NCBI RefSeq assembly: GCF_000020005.1
Contig: NC_010718.1
Span: 1,880,001-1,944,000 of the forward strand
DNA: 64,000 nt
Direction: 5' to 3'
From: Natranaerobius thermophilus JW/NM-WN-LF
GTDB taxonomy: Bacteria; Bacillota; Natranaerobiia; Natranaerobiales; Natranaerobiaceae
Below the pieces are notes generated by a model. That model worked only from the letters and a program-made list of their open reading frames with translations. It had not been told where the DNA came from and searched no databases. The position numbers and the translations under genes were made by a program. Of this stretch, positions 51,704 to 61,054 are shown piece after piece. Positions within the stretch are counted from its first letter, which is position 1, and every line of letters starts with the position of its first letter.

Positions 51704-52432
51704 ATGATCTACAAAGCAAGAGAAGGACAAAAAAGTTATGGTGAACCGATTGGAATCTTATTACTTGATTTTCATGCACCTTTCATTCCTGGAGACGTAG
51801 GAAATGCCACAACCTATGATTATCCGGTCAAATTCAAGTTAGTAGAAGGATTAACTTTTGACAGATTGTTGAACAAAGACAAGAGTGCTTTGGATTCCTT
51901 AATCAAAGCTGCTAAAGAACTAGAACAACAAGGGGTTCGTGCGATAACAGCTGACTGCGGATTTTTTGCCCTATTTCAAAAAGAAGTAGCAGAAGCCCTG
52001 GATGTGCCTGTCTTCTTATCAAGTCTATTACAGGTTCCCTTCATCTCCAGTATTATAGGAAAAAATAGTAAAGTAGGTATTATAAGTGCAGTTGCTAGCA
52101 GCTTAGATGAGACTTTCTTTGATGCTGTCAATGTCGATAGCTCGTCAGTAGCACTGAAAGGTCTTGAAGATAAAGAAAACTTCCGTAAATTTGGAGTTGA
52201 AGAAACGGGAATTCTTGACACTGAAGCCGTTGAACAAGAAGTCATCTCTGCAGTAGAAGACCTATTAGAAGAAAATCCCGATGTTCAGGCTATATTAATT
52301 GAGTGCAGCATGCTACCACCTTACGGTAAAGCAGTTCAAGAAGCTACTGGCTTACCTGTTTTTGATTTCATCACAATGATAGATCACGTATTTACAGCCG
52401 TTGTTAAAAAAGAATATCAAGGTTATCTATAA
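51704..52432 (+). CDS. Asp/Glu/hydantoin racemase-like protein
   Basis: This 242-residue protein has the two-domain fold of aspartate/glutamate racemases, hydantoin racemases and arylmalonate or maleate enzymes. The paired cysteines used for proton transfer appear as TADCGFF and IECSMLPPYG, so both active-site Cys are present. The ATG at 51704 follows AAAGGAGG. It is the third gene of the sigma-54 operon. Racemase, isomerase or decarboxylase activity cannot be told apart from sequence. Confidence 0.85.
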   Translation: MIYKAREGQKSYGEPIGILLLDFHAPFIPGDVGNATTYDYPVKFKLVEGLTFDRLLNKDKSALDSLIKAAKELEQQGVRAITADCGFFALFQKEVAEALDVPVFLSSLLQVPFISSIIGKNSKVGIISAVASSLDETFFDAVNVDSSSVALKGLEDKENFRKFGVEETGILDTEAVEQEVISAVEDLLEENPDVQAILIECSMLPPYGKAVQEATGLPVFDFITMIDHVFTAVVKKEYQGYL

Positions 52433-52446
52433 AGCATGTTTAGAAT

Positions 52447-52475
52447 AAGGCCTCCATTTTTTTGGAGGCCTTTTA
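52447..52475 (+). terminator. Terminator of the sigma-54 operon
   Basis: AAGGCCTCC pairs with GGAGGCCTT, with a T-rich loop and T4 tail. Confidence 0.93.
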
Positions 52476-52483
52476 CTTTATAT

Positions 52484-52672
52484 TATAGCTCTTTTATACT
52501 CCATTGTTGATAGTTGAATTCTTCGATTGAACGAATTTTGTGTAAGGTTGATATTACATCTTAACGATCCAACAGTAGAATTAAAGTCAAATAACAGGAT
52601 GTTATTTGCTAAACATTTGATTTGAAATCGAAGAGTTCAACTATCAACATTCAACTTTAACACAGCTTATAT
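52484..52672. repeat. Dispersed palindromic repeat, copy B
   Basis: The left end TATACTCCATTGTTGATAG.. and TTGAATTCTTCGATT is mirrored on the right by AATCGAAGAGTTCAA, CTATCAAC and CAGCTTATATTATA. The arms span about 45 bp, with about 100 bp between them. Copy A at 6,428 is a shorter version of the same arms. Confidence 0.7.
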
Positions 52673-52680
52673 TATAAAAA

Positions 52681-52736
52681 TTCGTTGTTATATTAAGTTG
52701 TTAATACTGTAAAATTTTCAATTGATGGATTAAAGA
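52681..52736. repeat. Second repeat module, matches copy D
   Basis: GTTGTTAATACTGTAAAATTT followed by TCAATTGATGGATTA, nearly the same as the sequence at 33,756-33,790. Confidence 0.5.
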
Positions 52737-52752
52737 GTATGATTTGTTTTTA

Positions 52753-52761
52753 TGATATAAT
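52753..52761 (+). promoter_or_regulatory. Extended -10 promoter of the amidohydrolase
   Basis: TGATATAAT is an extended -10 (TGnTATAAT) 71 bases before the start codon. The -35 is poor. Confidence 0.45.
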
Positions 52762-52831
52762 TTAATAAACTTTAAATTTCAAACATTGAAATAAAGTTAA
52801 TAATTACACATTACACTGGAGGGAGCCAAGG

Positions 52832-54202
52832 ATGTACGAAATAGTTATTAAAAATGGTACAATTGTAGATCCGGTCCATGGTTGTTACAAAGCTAATGTT
52901 GGTATCGAAAATGGACGCATAATGACAATCAGTAATACTAAATTAACAGGCACCAATTATATTGATGCAACAGATAAGTATATTTCACCGGGATTCATTG
53001 ATATCCACATGCATGAAGATCTGCCAGAAGACTGTGTAGAATGGAATGAGGTCAAATCAATAAAATACGAAATATTCAAACATATGGCCAGAATGGGAGT
53101 TACTACTTCAATTGGTGGTAATTGCGGTTTAGGAGATTTAAATATTTCAAAGTATTACAACATAATTAACAAACAGGGTGCACCAACCAATTATTTGGGA
53201 TTTGTAGGAAATGTTCGATTACGAGAGGCGGTAGGAAACCATGATTGTTACGCTCCTTCCTCTAACTCCCAATTAAAATCCATGGGTCAAATGCTGCGAA
53301 AAGAGCTTAAAGATGGGGCTATAGGACTTGCGTTTGGTTTGGAATATGCTCCAGGAACATCCTTAGAAGAAATTATTTATTTAAGCAAAATTGTTTCAGA
53401 ATATCCCGATAAGATGGTGGCAATACATTACCGTTTTGATGCCTCAAGATCTTTGGAAGCTATAGCTGAAATGATAATAGTTGCTAGAGAAACAGGTGTT
53501 AAACTACAAATATCTCATATAGGAAGTTGTTCGGCTTTTGGATACATGGAAGAATCATTACGGATGATTTCTGAGGCCAGGAAAAATAATATCGATATCA
53601 TGGCAGATGTATACCCTTATGATGCTTTTAGTACCATGATTGGCAGTGCCGTTTTCGATTCAGGATGTTTTGAAAGATGGAATAAAGATTACGATTCTAT
53701 AGTAATCGGCAACGGGCCTTATGCTGGTACTACATGTGATCACAAATTGTTTAATCACTTAAGAAACAATGACCCTGATACTTTGGCAATAGCTTTTGTA
53801 ATGGATGAAGAAGAAGTAAGTAAAGCAATAGAGCATCCTTTAACCATGATTGCTAGTGACGGATTATTACAACAGGGCAAAGGACATCCCCGGGCAAGTA
53901 GTACTTTCCCTCGAGTCCTTCGTAAATATGTTCGGGAAGATAAGCGATTGTCCCTGCAAGATGCCATAAGCAAAATGACACTTGTTCCTGCTAATAGGAT
54001 TGGCTTAAAAGATCGAGGGCGTTTAAAAGAAGGTTTTATCGCCGACATAACCATTTTCGATTTTGATAAAATAACTGACAAAGCCACATACCAAGAGCCT
54101 GTCAAACCACCTGTTGGAATTGAATACGTATTAGTACAAGGAAAACCAGTAGTATTTAATGGTGAATTGACAGGAGATTATCCGGGAGTTACTTTACTAT
54201 AA
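52832..54202 (+). CDS. Amidohydrolase (D-aminoacylase/dihydroorotase-like)
   Basis: This is a metal-dependent TIM-barrel hydrolase. It begins with the beta-sandwich NGTIVDPVHGCYKANVGIENGRI, and the metal motif H-x-H is DIHMHED. Further candidate ligands are in QISHIGSC and the D in ASDGLLQQGKGHP. The overall layout resembles N-acyl-D-amino-acid deacylases. The ATG follows GGAGGG. An M20 peptidase and a YfcC-type carrier lie convergent downstream, hinting at uptake and cleavage of acylated amino acids; that link is inference. Confidence 0.85.
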   Translation: MYEIVIKNGTIVDPVHGCYKANVGIENGRIMTISNTKLTGTNYIDATDKYISPGFIDIHMHEDLPEDCVEWNEVKSIKYEIFKHMARMGVTTSIGGNCGLGDLNISKYYNIINKQGAPTNYLGFVGNVRLREAVGNHDCYAPSSNSQLKSMGQMLRKELKDGAIGLAFGLEYAPGTSLEEIIYLSKIVSEYPDKMVAIHYRFDASRSLEAIAEMIIVARETGVKLQISHIGSCSAFGYMEESLRMISEARKNNIDIMADVYPYDAFSTMIGSAVFDSGCFERWNKDYDSIVIGNGPYAGTTCDHKLFNHLRNNDPDTLAIAFVMDEEEVSKAIEHPLTMIASDGLLQQGKGHPRASSTFPRVLRKYVREDKRLSLQDAISKMTLVPANRIGLKDRGRLKEGFIADITIFDFDKITDKATYQEPVKPPVGIEYVLVQGKPVVFNGELTGDYPGVTLL

Positions 54203-54216
54203 CTTACTTAATTATA

Positions 54217-54261
54217 AAAGCCTGAGAAGTTAATTAACAATTAACCCTCTCAGGCCTTTTA
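54217..54261. terminator. Bidirectional terminator
   Basis: AAAAGCCTGAGA pairs with TCTCAGGCCTTTT (one G bulged), between convergent genes. Confidence 0.85.
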
Positions 54262-54316
54262 TATGGGGTCTAACAGTTAATGTGGAATCTTTCAAGAAGC
54301 ACATATTCTAAACTTT

Positions 54317-55702
54317 CTAAAATGGACCGTATCCAATCATAACTGAAATCGCTACAAAAATTGCACCTACTACTGTCCAAATCGCAAAGAGTGGCAGCAT
54401 CCATTTTGCCCATTTATCCCATGAAATACCACCAATAGCTATAGCTGCCATAAAATATCCCGAAGTTGGACTGATTACATTGGAAAATCCGTCACCGAAT
54501 TGAAATGCTAGTACAGCAGTTTGTCTAGTAATTTCAAGAATATCGGCCAAAGGTGCCATAATAGGCATAGAGACAGCAGCCTGTCCACTCCCGGAAGGTA
54601 CAATTAAGTTTATAAGGGTTTGAACTACAAACATCCCGACACCTGATAACGCTTGTGGAAGTCCTTCAATTGCCATTGCCATACCGTATATCACTGTATC
54701 AATAATCATACCTTCCGTCATAACTACCATTATTGCCCGTGCAACACCAATAATCAGAGCCCCGTACACAAGTTCTTGTGCCCCACTAACAAATTCCTTA
54801 CCAATATCATTTGGCTTGATTCCTCCGACAATTGCACTTGCTACCCCAATTATTAAAAACAGTGCTGCTAGTTCAGGAATATAAAATCCAAGTTCGATTA
54901 GGCCATAACCTAAAATTAATAGACCTACTACAAAGACTGCAAAAACTCGCTTGTGCTTTGAAGTCAGTTCGGGTAAATTATCCATATCAAAGCTGCCTTG
55001 TTTTTCTTTATCCTCTTCATAAGTTACGCTAAGTTCTGGATTTTTCTTTATTTTGTCTGCATATCTATAAACATACACTATCGCAATACCTAAAATAACT
55101 ACATAAGCTATTAATCTAAATGCAAATCCTGAAAACAGTGGCAAGCCTGCAATACCTTGGGCTATTCCTACTGTAAATGGATTCATAAAAGCACCGGCAA
55201 ACCCGGCACCAGCTCCTAGTAGTACCATGGCAACCCCGGTAATAGTATCAAAACCTAGAGCTATGGACAAGGCAATAATAATTGGATAGAATGGCAACAA
55301 CTCTTCAGCCATACCAAATACAGCCCCTGCCAACGAAAATACAAACATAATTATGGGAATAACAAGTTTTTCTTTTCCTGCAGCTTTTTTAACTATTGCC
55401 CCTATTGTAGCATCAATAGTACCTGTTGCTCTTATCATTTTAAAAGATCCACCAATAATCAATACAAAGAAAATAATAAACCCGACTTCATCCATCCCCT
55501 GGTGTATTGATTCAAATATTCCAAAAGGTGATATTGGATCTGACTCAACTGTTTCGTAACTTCCCGGTATAACGATTTCTCTGTCTGTTTCAGGATCTAT
55601 TTCTCTTTGAAATTCTCCCGCCGGAATAACATAAGTTAATGCAGCAGTAATACAGATTATTACAAAAAGCAGCACATAAGTGTGTGGTACTTTTATCTTC
55701 AC
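54317..55702 (-). CDS. YfcC-family membrane transporter
   Basis: The 461-residue protein has about 11-12 membrane segments and the YfcC/ArcD-like (C4-dicarboxylate carrier superfamily) pattern, with MAEELLPFYPIIIALSIALGFD and NPFTVGIAQGIAGLPLFSG. A hydrophilic stretch (about 210-235) splits two halves. It starts with GTG at 55702 after GAGGTG. Members are thought to import or exchange amino acids or peptides; the true substrate is unknown. It is 14 bases from the M20 peptidase, same strand. Confidence 0.87.
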   Translation of the reverse strand: MKIKVPHTYVLLFVIICITAALTYVIPAGEFQREIDPETDREIVIPGSYETVESDPISPFGIFESIHQGMDEVGFIIFFVLIIGGSFKMIRATGTIDATIGAIVKKAAGKEKLVIPIIMFVFSLAGAVFGMAEELLPFYPIIIALSIALGFDTITGVAMVLLGAGAGFAGAFMNPFTVGIAQGIAGLPLFSGFAFRLIAYVVILGIAIVYVYRYADKIKKNPELSVTYEEDKEKQGSFDMDNLPELTSKHKRVFAVFVVGLLILGYGLIELGFYIPELAALFLIIGVASAIVGGIKPNDIGKEFVSGAQELVYGALIIGVARAIMVVMTEGMIIDTVIYGMAMAIEGLPQALSGVGMFVVQTLINLIVPSGSGQAAVSMPIMAPLADILEITRQTAVLAFQFGDGFSNVISPTSGYFMAAIAIGGISWDKWAKWMLPLFAIWTVVGAIFVAISVMIGYGPF

Positions 55703-55716
55703 ATTTTTTCACCTCG

Positions 55717-56907
55717 TTAAGTGCAGAATTTTTTAGCTAACTCATAATAAACATGCACGGATTTTACTATTTCTTCCACATCAATGTACTCTAAAGTTGC
55801 GTGTGCTTGAGCTATATTACCTGGACCAACAACTATCCCCTTAGTACCTAAATTATTGCTTAGCTGTGCAGCATCACTCCATCCTTTAAATGCCACAGGA
55901 CCTGGCTCTCTGTCTGGGAAAACATGGCTAACAATGTGTAACGCTTCTTGCACTAGCGAACTATTTACATCAGTGGAATGAGGAGTGTTTAACAAAGCAG
56001 CCGTTGCTTCTCTCATCCCTCTTACTGAATATTTGCCTTTACTATTATTTTTTGTCACTTTGTTAGCCAGTTCTGTTACTTCTTCTGTAATACTTTCAAT
56101 AGTTTCATCGGGAAGCCATCTTCTATCTAGTTGAACCACACAAGTATCAGGCACAATATTAGGATCATCACCTCCTTGAATCTTACCGACATTAATTGAA
56201 GCTTGACCAGCAATTTCATGATGTCTCTGTTCTAATTTGGGCAAGAGTTCATTTTGTACCTTGAGAGAAAACTCTGAAGCTAATAGGACTGCGTTAATCC
56301 CCTCTCTGGGCCTGCTTCCATGAGAAGCTTGTCCCTTGAAAGTAACTTCAATCCACTCCATCCCCTTATGAGCAGGACAGACTTTCATGTCAGTAGGTTC
56401 TGCTACTACGACCATATCTGGTACTGGACCATTTTTGACAATGTACTCAGTTCCTCTGCAGCTTTGTTCTTCATCAATGACTCCAGCAAAGGCTAATCCA
56501 CCCGGTAATTCAATATTCGCCCTTTTTAAGGCAAACATGGTAGCCATAAAAGCTGCTATTCCACCTTTCATATCCACAGCTCCCCGACCATATAATTTGC
56601 CCTCTTTTATTTCTGGTTTAAAAGGATCAATGCTCATTCCATAGGGGGGTACAGTATCAGTATGACCGTTAAACATCAGGCTTATCTGATCCGATTTCTT
56701 TGGTAAATAAGCCATGACATTTAGGCGACCATCGGCATTATCTACCGCTACAGTTTCACTTTCAATACCTTCTTTTTGAAATTTAGATTTAATCCATTCT
56801 GCAATCTTATTCTCTTGATAATCCACTTCTTTGTGACTTTCTATTTTGATCAATTCAAATGCAAGATTCAAAATTTCCTCTCTATCAATTGGTATATTAG
56901 AATGCAA
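55717..56907 (-). CDS. M20-family deacylase/peptidase (ArgE/DapE-like)
   Basis: This is a di-zinc amidohydrolase. Ligands and base occur in FNGHTDTVPP (His, Asp), GAVDMKGG (Asp), DEEQSCRGTEY (Glu-Glu), VAEPTDMK and the C-terminal AQAHATLEYID. The 396-residue length is typical of acetylornithine deacetylase and succinyl-diaminopimelate desuccinylase relatives. It starts with TTG at 56907 after AAAGGAGG. It shares an operon with the YfcC-type carrier, so it likely acts on what that carrier brings in. Confidence 0.88.
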   Translation of the reverse strand: MHSNIPIDREEILNLAFELIKIESHKEVDYQENKIAEWIKSKFQKEGIESETVAVDNADGRLNVMAYLPKKSDQISLMFNGHTDTVPPYGMSIDPFKPEIKEGKLYGRGAVDMKGGIAAFMATMFALKRANIELPGGLAFAGVIDEEQSCRGTEYIVKNGPVPDMVVVAEPTDMKVCPAHKGMEWIEVTFKGQASHGSRPREGINAVLLASEFSLKVQNELLPKLEQRHHEIAGQASINVGKIQGGDDPNIVPDTCVVQLDRRWLPDETIESITEEVTELANKVTKNNSKGKYSVRGMREATAALLNTPHSTDVNSSLVQEALHIVSHVFPDREPGPVAFKGWSDAAQLSNNLGTKGIVVGPGNIAQAHATLEYIDVEEIVKSVHVYYELAKKFCT

Positions 56908-57140
56908 TAGTATACCTCCTTTCTATTTAATTTTGTAGAAATTATTGCATGGACTATTATTAAATTTTCTTATTTGCATTGTTTATTTTGAAAATTAGCA
57001 CAATTAATTACGTAAAAACTAATACAAAAACAAACTCAAATTTTGTCAGATTATATCTATATTATACATAAGTTTTCAAATAAATCTAATGGTACTATTT
57101 ACCATATTATATTAAAATGAATGCAAGTCTAAAAAGCAAT
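56908..57140. other. AT-rich intergenic region
   Basis: About 230 bases between the addA terminator and the M20 start. It presumably holds the promoter of the M20-YfcC operon, but I see no clear consensus or structure. Confidence 0.5.
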
Positions 57141-57181
57141 AAAAAATCACCACCCACTTAATTGGCGAATGTAGGTGATGA
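57141..57181 (-). terminator. Terminator after addA
   Basis: ATCACC-TAC and GTGGGTGGTGAT pair around CATTCGCCAATTAA, then T6 on the minus strand. Confidence 0.75.
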
Positions 57182-57201
57182 TTCAATAGTAATAACACAT
57201 T

Positions 57202-60200
57202 TTATTCTACTTGTATCCAATTCCCAGTGGGCACATGATAGAGATAAGCTTTTGTTGGAGTTATATTAAATATTTCGGTAATTGCCCTGAGATACATTTG
57301 AATTTGCATGCGATATTTTCCCTGTAACCGTTTTTCAATTTCATCCATATTGCTTGTATTTAATTTATCTGTTTTAAAATCTATTAAGTAATAATTTGTT
57401 CCATCCCAAAACAGATAATCGATAACTCCCTGGATAACTACTGTTTCATCAGACAAACCTTGTAGTTCTGTTGTTTCAATGTTTTCCGCTTCAAGCTCTG
57501 CTTGACATTCTTCAGATCCAGCTAACATTTCCCAAGCAGGCACACCTAAGGTAAAAGGAAGTTCCCTTTTAAGTCCTTTAGGTCTTTCAAGGATAGCTTG
57601 CCCTAATTCACTTTGGAAAAACTTCATAATTAAATCCTCTGAAATGACGTCTCGCTGAGCCTGAGTGATAATTTCTTTATTGACTAGATCGTCTAACTGA
57701 TTACTTATTTGTTCTTCACTAAACTCCTGGCTGTTTAAATCAGAATTAATAGGTAAATGCTGAAATGCCAAGTGAATACTTGTACCCGCTTCGGCTCCAG
57801 TTAACCCGGAATTGGATTTTAAGAACTCAGGCCTTTTAGATGGTGTATGATGCTCCTTGTATGATTCATATTTATTATCACCGGCATCTTCAGTTGTTTC
57901 TAAAAACATTGGAATTTGAGTTGCAGCCAACTTTTTATAATGATCCTGAACAGAAGATAGAGATTGATTTTGACTGACTATCTTTGAGTCTATATAAGTG
58001 TCGGATTTAGCCAAGTCGGTCACAGACATTTTCCCTACTATTTCTGTAGCAATATTATATGGATAGCTATAAGAAATAGCCTGTTCCAGTGTTCGTTTTT
58101 GATCTTCAAATTCTTCCTGATCCACTTCCCACGTAAAAGTTTGAGATAGCAAGCTTTCAAAATAGGATTTCCAATTGTATTCAACAGATTTACCATCCTG
58201 TTGGCCAGGAATATCATTCCAAATTTTGTGAAACAGTTCAGAGTCTTCTCCTAACTGTGGATAAATCCAGTCTAAATAGTTCTGTGCTGCAGCAGGTTCT
58301 TCTGGAACTGAAATTTTACTTTCAATATCTTTGCCTGAACCTACTAAGAACAATTTTTCTTCCGCCCTGGTCATGGCCACGTATAGTATTCTCATTTCTT
58401 CGGCTAAGGTTTCTCGGCCTAAGGAGCCTTTAATTGCTTGATGAGCAATGGTAGGGTACTTTATCCTGTTTGTAAGATCAACCAATTTAGGCCCTAATCC
58501 CAGATCTTTATGTAGGAGAAGATCTCCCTTTTGATCATTAAAATTAAAGTTATTACCCAAACCCATGACAAAAACTACGGGGAACTCCAGTCCTTTGCTT
58601 TTATGAATACTCATTAAGCGAACTACATTTTCATTTTCACTAACAGTCCTGGCTTTTCCCAGATCAAAATCTTGCTCTACTAGTTTTTCTATAAAATTCA
58701 AAAACTTTACTAGACCTGAGTGTGAAAAGGAATCAAATTGCAAAGCTCTATCATAAAAACTCCACAGATTAGCCTGTCTCTCTCTACCACCTGGAAAACC
58801 TGCGACATAATCGAGATAATCCGTAATTTGGTAGATATCCCAGATCAACTCTGCCAGGCTTCTTTCTCTCGAAATTCTACGCCATCTCTCCAACTGGCTG
58901 AAAAACTTCTGCATTTTTTGAATTGTTTTTTCAGAGCATTGATTCTGTTGTTCAATAGAATTTGTTAAAACTCGCTTACATGCTTCATAATAATCCGTTC
59001 CAGGGTTAGATCGTCTGATTTCAACTAGTTCATTACTATCTAAACCTACCAAGGGGGATCTCAATACACCAGCCAAGGGAATATCCTGACGAGGATTATC
59101 AATAATTTTTAACAAAGATAGCATTACTTGTACTTCTTGAGCAGCAAAATAACCTGTATCAAGTTCTGCGTATAAAGGAACTCCATGTTCCTGGAAAACA
59201 TTAGTAACTAACTCCGCTTGTTCTTTTGTCTTTCGTGATAGTATAACAAAATCACTATAATCAAGTTTCCTATAGTCGTCTAAATCCCGGTCATATATTC
59301 GATACTCTTCTTCTACCAAGCTATTAATAGTAGTAGCAATCAACTGGGCTTCCCTCTCTGTATCTTCCTCTCGAGAGTTTGTATCCTTGTTTTCCAAAAG
59401 ATGTACTTCCGTCCTACCATCAATAACCTGATTTTCATTTTCTGCTTGTCCTTCATATTTATCATCTTCATTATCATCTTCATTTAAGTATAGCTCTCTA
59501 GGTTTACTGGCGGGAATTAACTTGACTTTCTCATTATACTCAATTCCCGATAAGGAGCCAGTCATAATCCGACTGAATAAATAATTAACACTTTCAAGAA
59601 CCATGGGAGAAGATCGGAAGTTTTCTTGTAATTCAATTAAACTACCTTCTTCTGATCTTTGATCAAAGGTATCATACTTGTTTAAAAACAGTTCAGGTTC
59701 TGCTAATCTAAACCTGTAAATGCTCTGTTTTACATCTCCCACCATGAACAAGTCAGGGCTTATACTTTGTTGTCCAGTTAATTTTTCTAAAATTGCATTT
59801 TGAACTTGATTAATGTCCTGGTATTCATCTACCATCACTTCATCATAGCGCTGATGCAGTTCAGATACTATTTCTGGGTACTGATCTAGTAATTCATAAA
59901 CATAATGTTCTAAGTCAGAAAAATCCATAATTCCTCGTTGCTTTTTAACTTCCTCATATTTATCATCCATATTTATAACCATATCTATCAACTTATTCAT
60001 CAATGGAGATAACTGCTGTAGATCGCGTAATAGTTCATCTTTTGATCTAGTAAAATAATTTTGGACCAACTTTTGAAAAGTTTTTTTACCATGATCCCTA
60101 AGTTTTTTACAATCTTTTTTAAGATCTTCGTCAACATCGTCATTTTTGGATACAGAAGGTAGTTTTGAAAACTTAAAACCAGCAACCCGCTCAGCAAATG

Positions 60201-61050
60201 AATTCCAATCAAAACTGTGGTTCTCAACCTCTACTAACTGTTGAGTAAAATTCTGAACTTGTTCTATCTCTTCTAATAAAGTTTCGGCGTATTGATAGGG
60301 GCCTCCCGGCTGTTCACTTGTTTGCAAAGCTCTTTTAAAGTAATTAATACATTGTTTAAAAAGGGTTTCGATATCTTTTTGTATTTCGAGATAGTACACA
60401 GTGTTTGTCAAATCATCATCAGTTGAGACCTCAAAATGGTCTTTGACACTTTGTAACCATTTCCTCGGCCGAGGATGACTTCTAGAAAATCTATGTAAAG
60501 TTAATATCATTTTCTTTAGCTTTTCATCATTTTTATCGCCGCCATAAGAGTCTACTAAAAGGTAAAACGATTGTTCGCCCAAGCCATATTCTTCTTCTAA
60601 ATAATTATCAATGACACTTTGTCTAAGTAATTCTACATCATATTCACTAGCCACTGAAAACGCAGGGTCAATATCTAAATAATAAAAGTAGTGGCGCAGT
60701 ATTTCCAGGCAAAATGAATGCAGAGTTGAAATATTAGCTTTATTCAATAGATATAGTTGTTTTTTCAAGTGATCATTTTCTGGATCTTGCGATAAAGCCT
60801 TTTTCAGTTCTCTGGCTATTCGATCACGCATCTCATTAGCAGCTTTTTCTGTAAAAGTAACTACTAACAAGCCATTAACTGTTAAATCATCATGGGGGTC
60901 AATGAGCTTGGAAATAATCCTCTGCACTAGTACTGCCGTTTTTCCTGCCCCTGCACCAGCAGAAACTAAGATATGATGATAGTTTTCATCAATTACCTGT
61001 CTCTGACTATCCGTCCATTTAGACTGGGTATTGTTATTTTCTTGAACCAT
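57202..61050 (-). CDS. addA: AddA helicase-nuclease subunit
   Basis: AddAB processes double-strand DNA ends for recombination at Chi-like sites, as RecBCD does. AddA is a UvrD-like helicase: Walker A AGAGAGKT (31-38), MVDEYQDIN, TKSKGLEFPVVF-type motif V and MRILYVAMTRAEEKLFL. The C-terminal RecB-type nuclease motif is LIDFKTDK. The 1282 aa are typical. The ATG follows AAAGGAG and begins four bases after the addB stop, so the two are coupled. Confidence 0.96.
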   Translation of the reverse strand: MVQENNNTQSKWTDSQRQVIDENYHHILVSAGAGAGKTAVLVQRIISKLIDPHDDLTVNGLLVVTFTEKAANEMRDRIARELKKALSQDPENDHLKKQLYLLNKANISTLHSFCLEILRHYFYYLDIDPAFSVASEYDVELLRQSVIDNYLEEEYGLGEQSFYLLVDSYGGDKNDEKLKKMILTLHRFSRSHPRPRKWLQSVKDHFEVSTDDDLTNTVYYLEIQKDIETLFKQCINYFKRALQTSEQPGGPYQYAETLLEEIEQVQNFTQQLVEVENHSFDWNSFAERVAGFKFSKLPSVSKNDDVDEDLKKDCKKLRDHGKKTFQKLVQNYFTRSKDELLRDLQQLSPLMNKLIDMVINMDDKYEEVKKQRGIMDFSDLEHYVYELLDQYPEIVSELHQRYDEVMVDEYQDINQVQNAILEKLTGQQSISPDLFMVGDVKQSIYRFRLAEPELFLNKYDTFDQRSEEGSLIELQENFRSSPMVLESVNYLFSRIMTGSLSGIEYNEKVKLIPASKPRELYLNEDDNEDDKYEGQAENENQVIDGRTEVHLLENKDTNSREEDTEREAQLIATTINSLVEEEYRIYDRDLDDYRKLDYSDFVILSRKTKEQAELVTNVFQEHGVPLYAELDTGYFAAQEVQVMLSLLKIIDNPRQDIPLAGVLRSPLVGLDSNELVEIRRSNPGTDYYEACKRVLTNSIEQQNQCSEKTIQKMQKFFSQLERWRRISRERSLAELIWDIYQITDYLDYVAGFPGGRERQANLWSFYDRALQFDSFSHSGLVKFLNFIEKLVEQDFDLGKARTVSENENVVRLMSIHKSKGLEFPVVFVMGLGNNFNFNDQKGDLLLHKDLGLGPKLVDLTNRIKYPTIAHQAIKGSLGRETLAEEMRILYVAMTRAEEKLFLVGSGKDIESKISVPEEPAAAQNYLDWIYPQLGEDSELFHKIWNDIPGQQDGKSVEYNWKSYFESLLSQTFTWEVDQEEFEDQKRTLEQAISYSYPYNIATEIVGKMSVTDLAKSDTYIDSKIVSQNQSLSSVQDHYKKLAATQIPMFLETTEDAGDNKYESYKEHHTPSKRPEFLKSNSGLTGAEAGTSIHLAFQHLPINSDLNSQEFSEEQISNQLDDLVNKEIITQAQRDVISEDLIMKFFQSELGQAILERPKGLKRELPFTLGVPAWEMLAGSEECQAELEAENIETTELQGLSDETVVIQGVIDYLFWDGTNYYLIDFKTDKLNTSNMDEIEKRLQGKYRMQIQMYLRAITEIFNITPTKAYLYHVPTGNWIQVE

Positions 61051-61054
61051 AATG

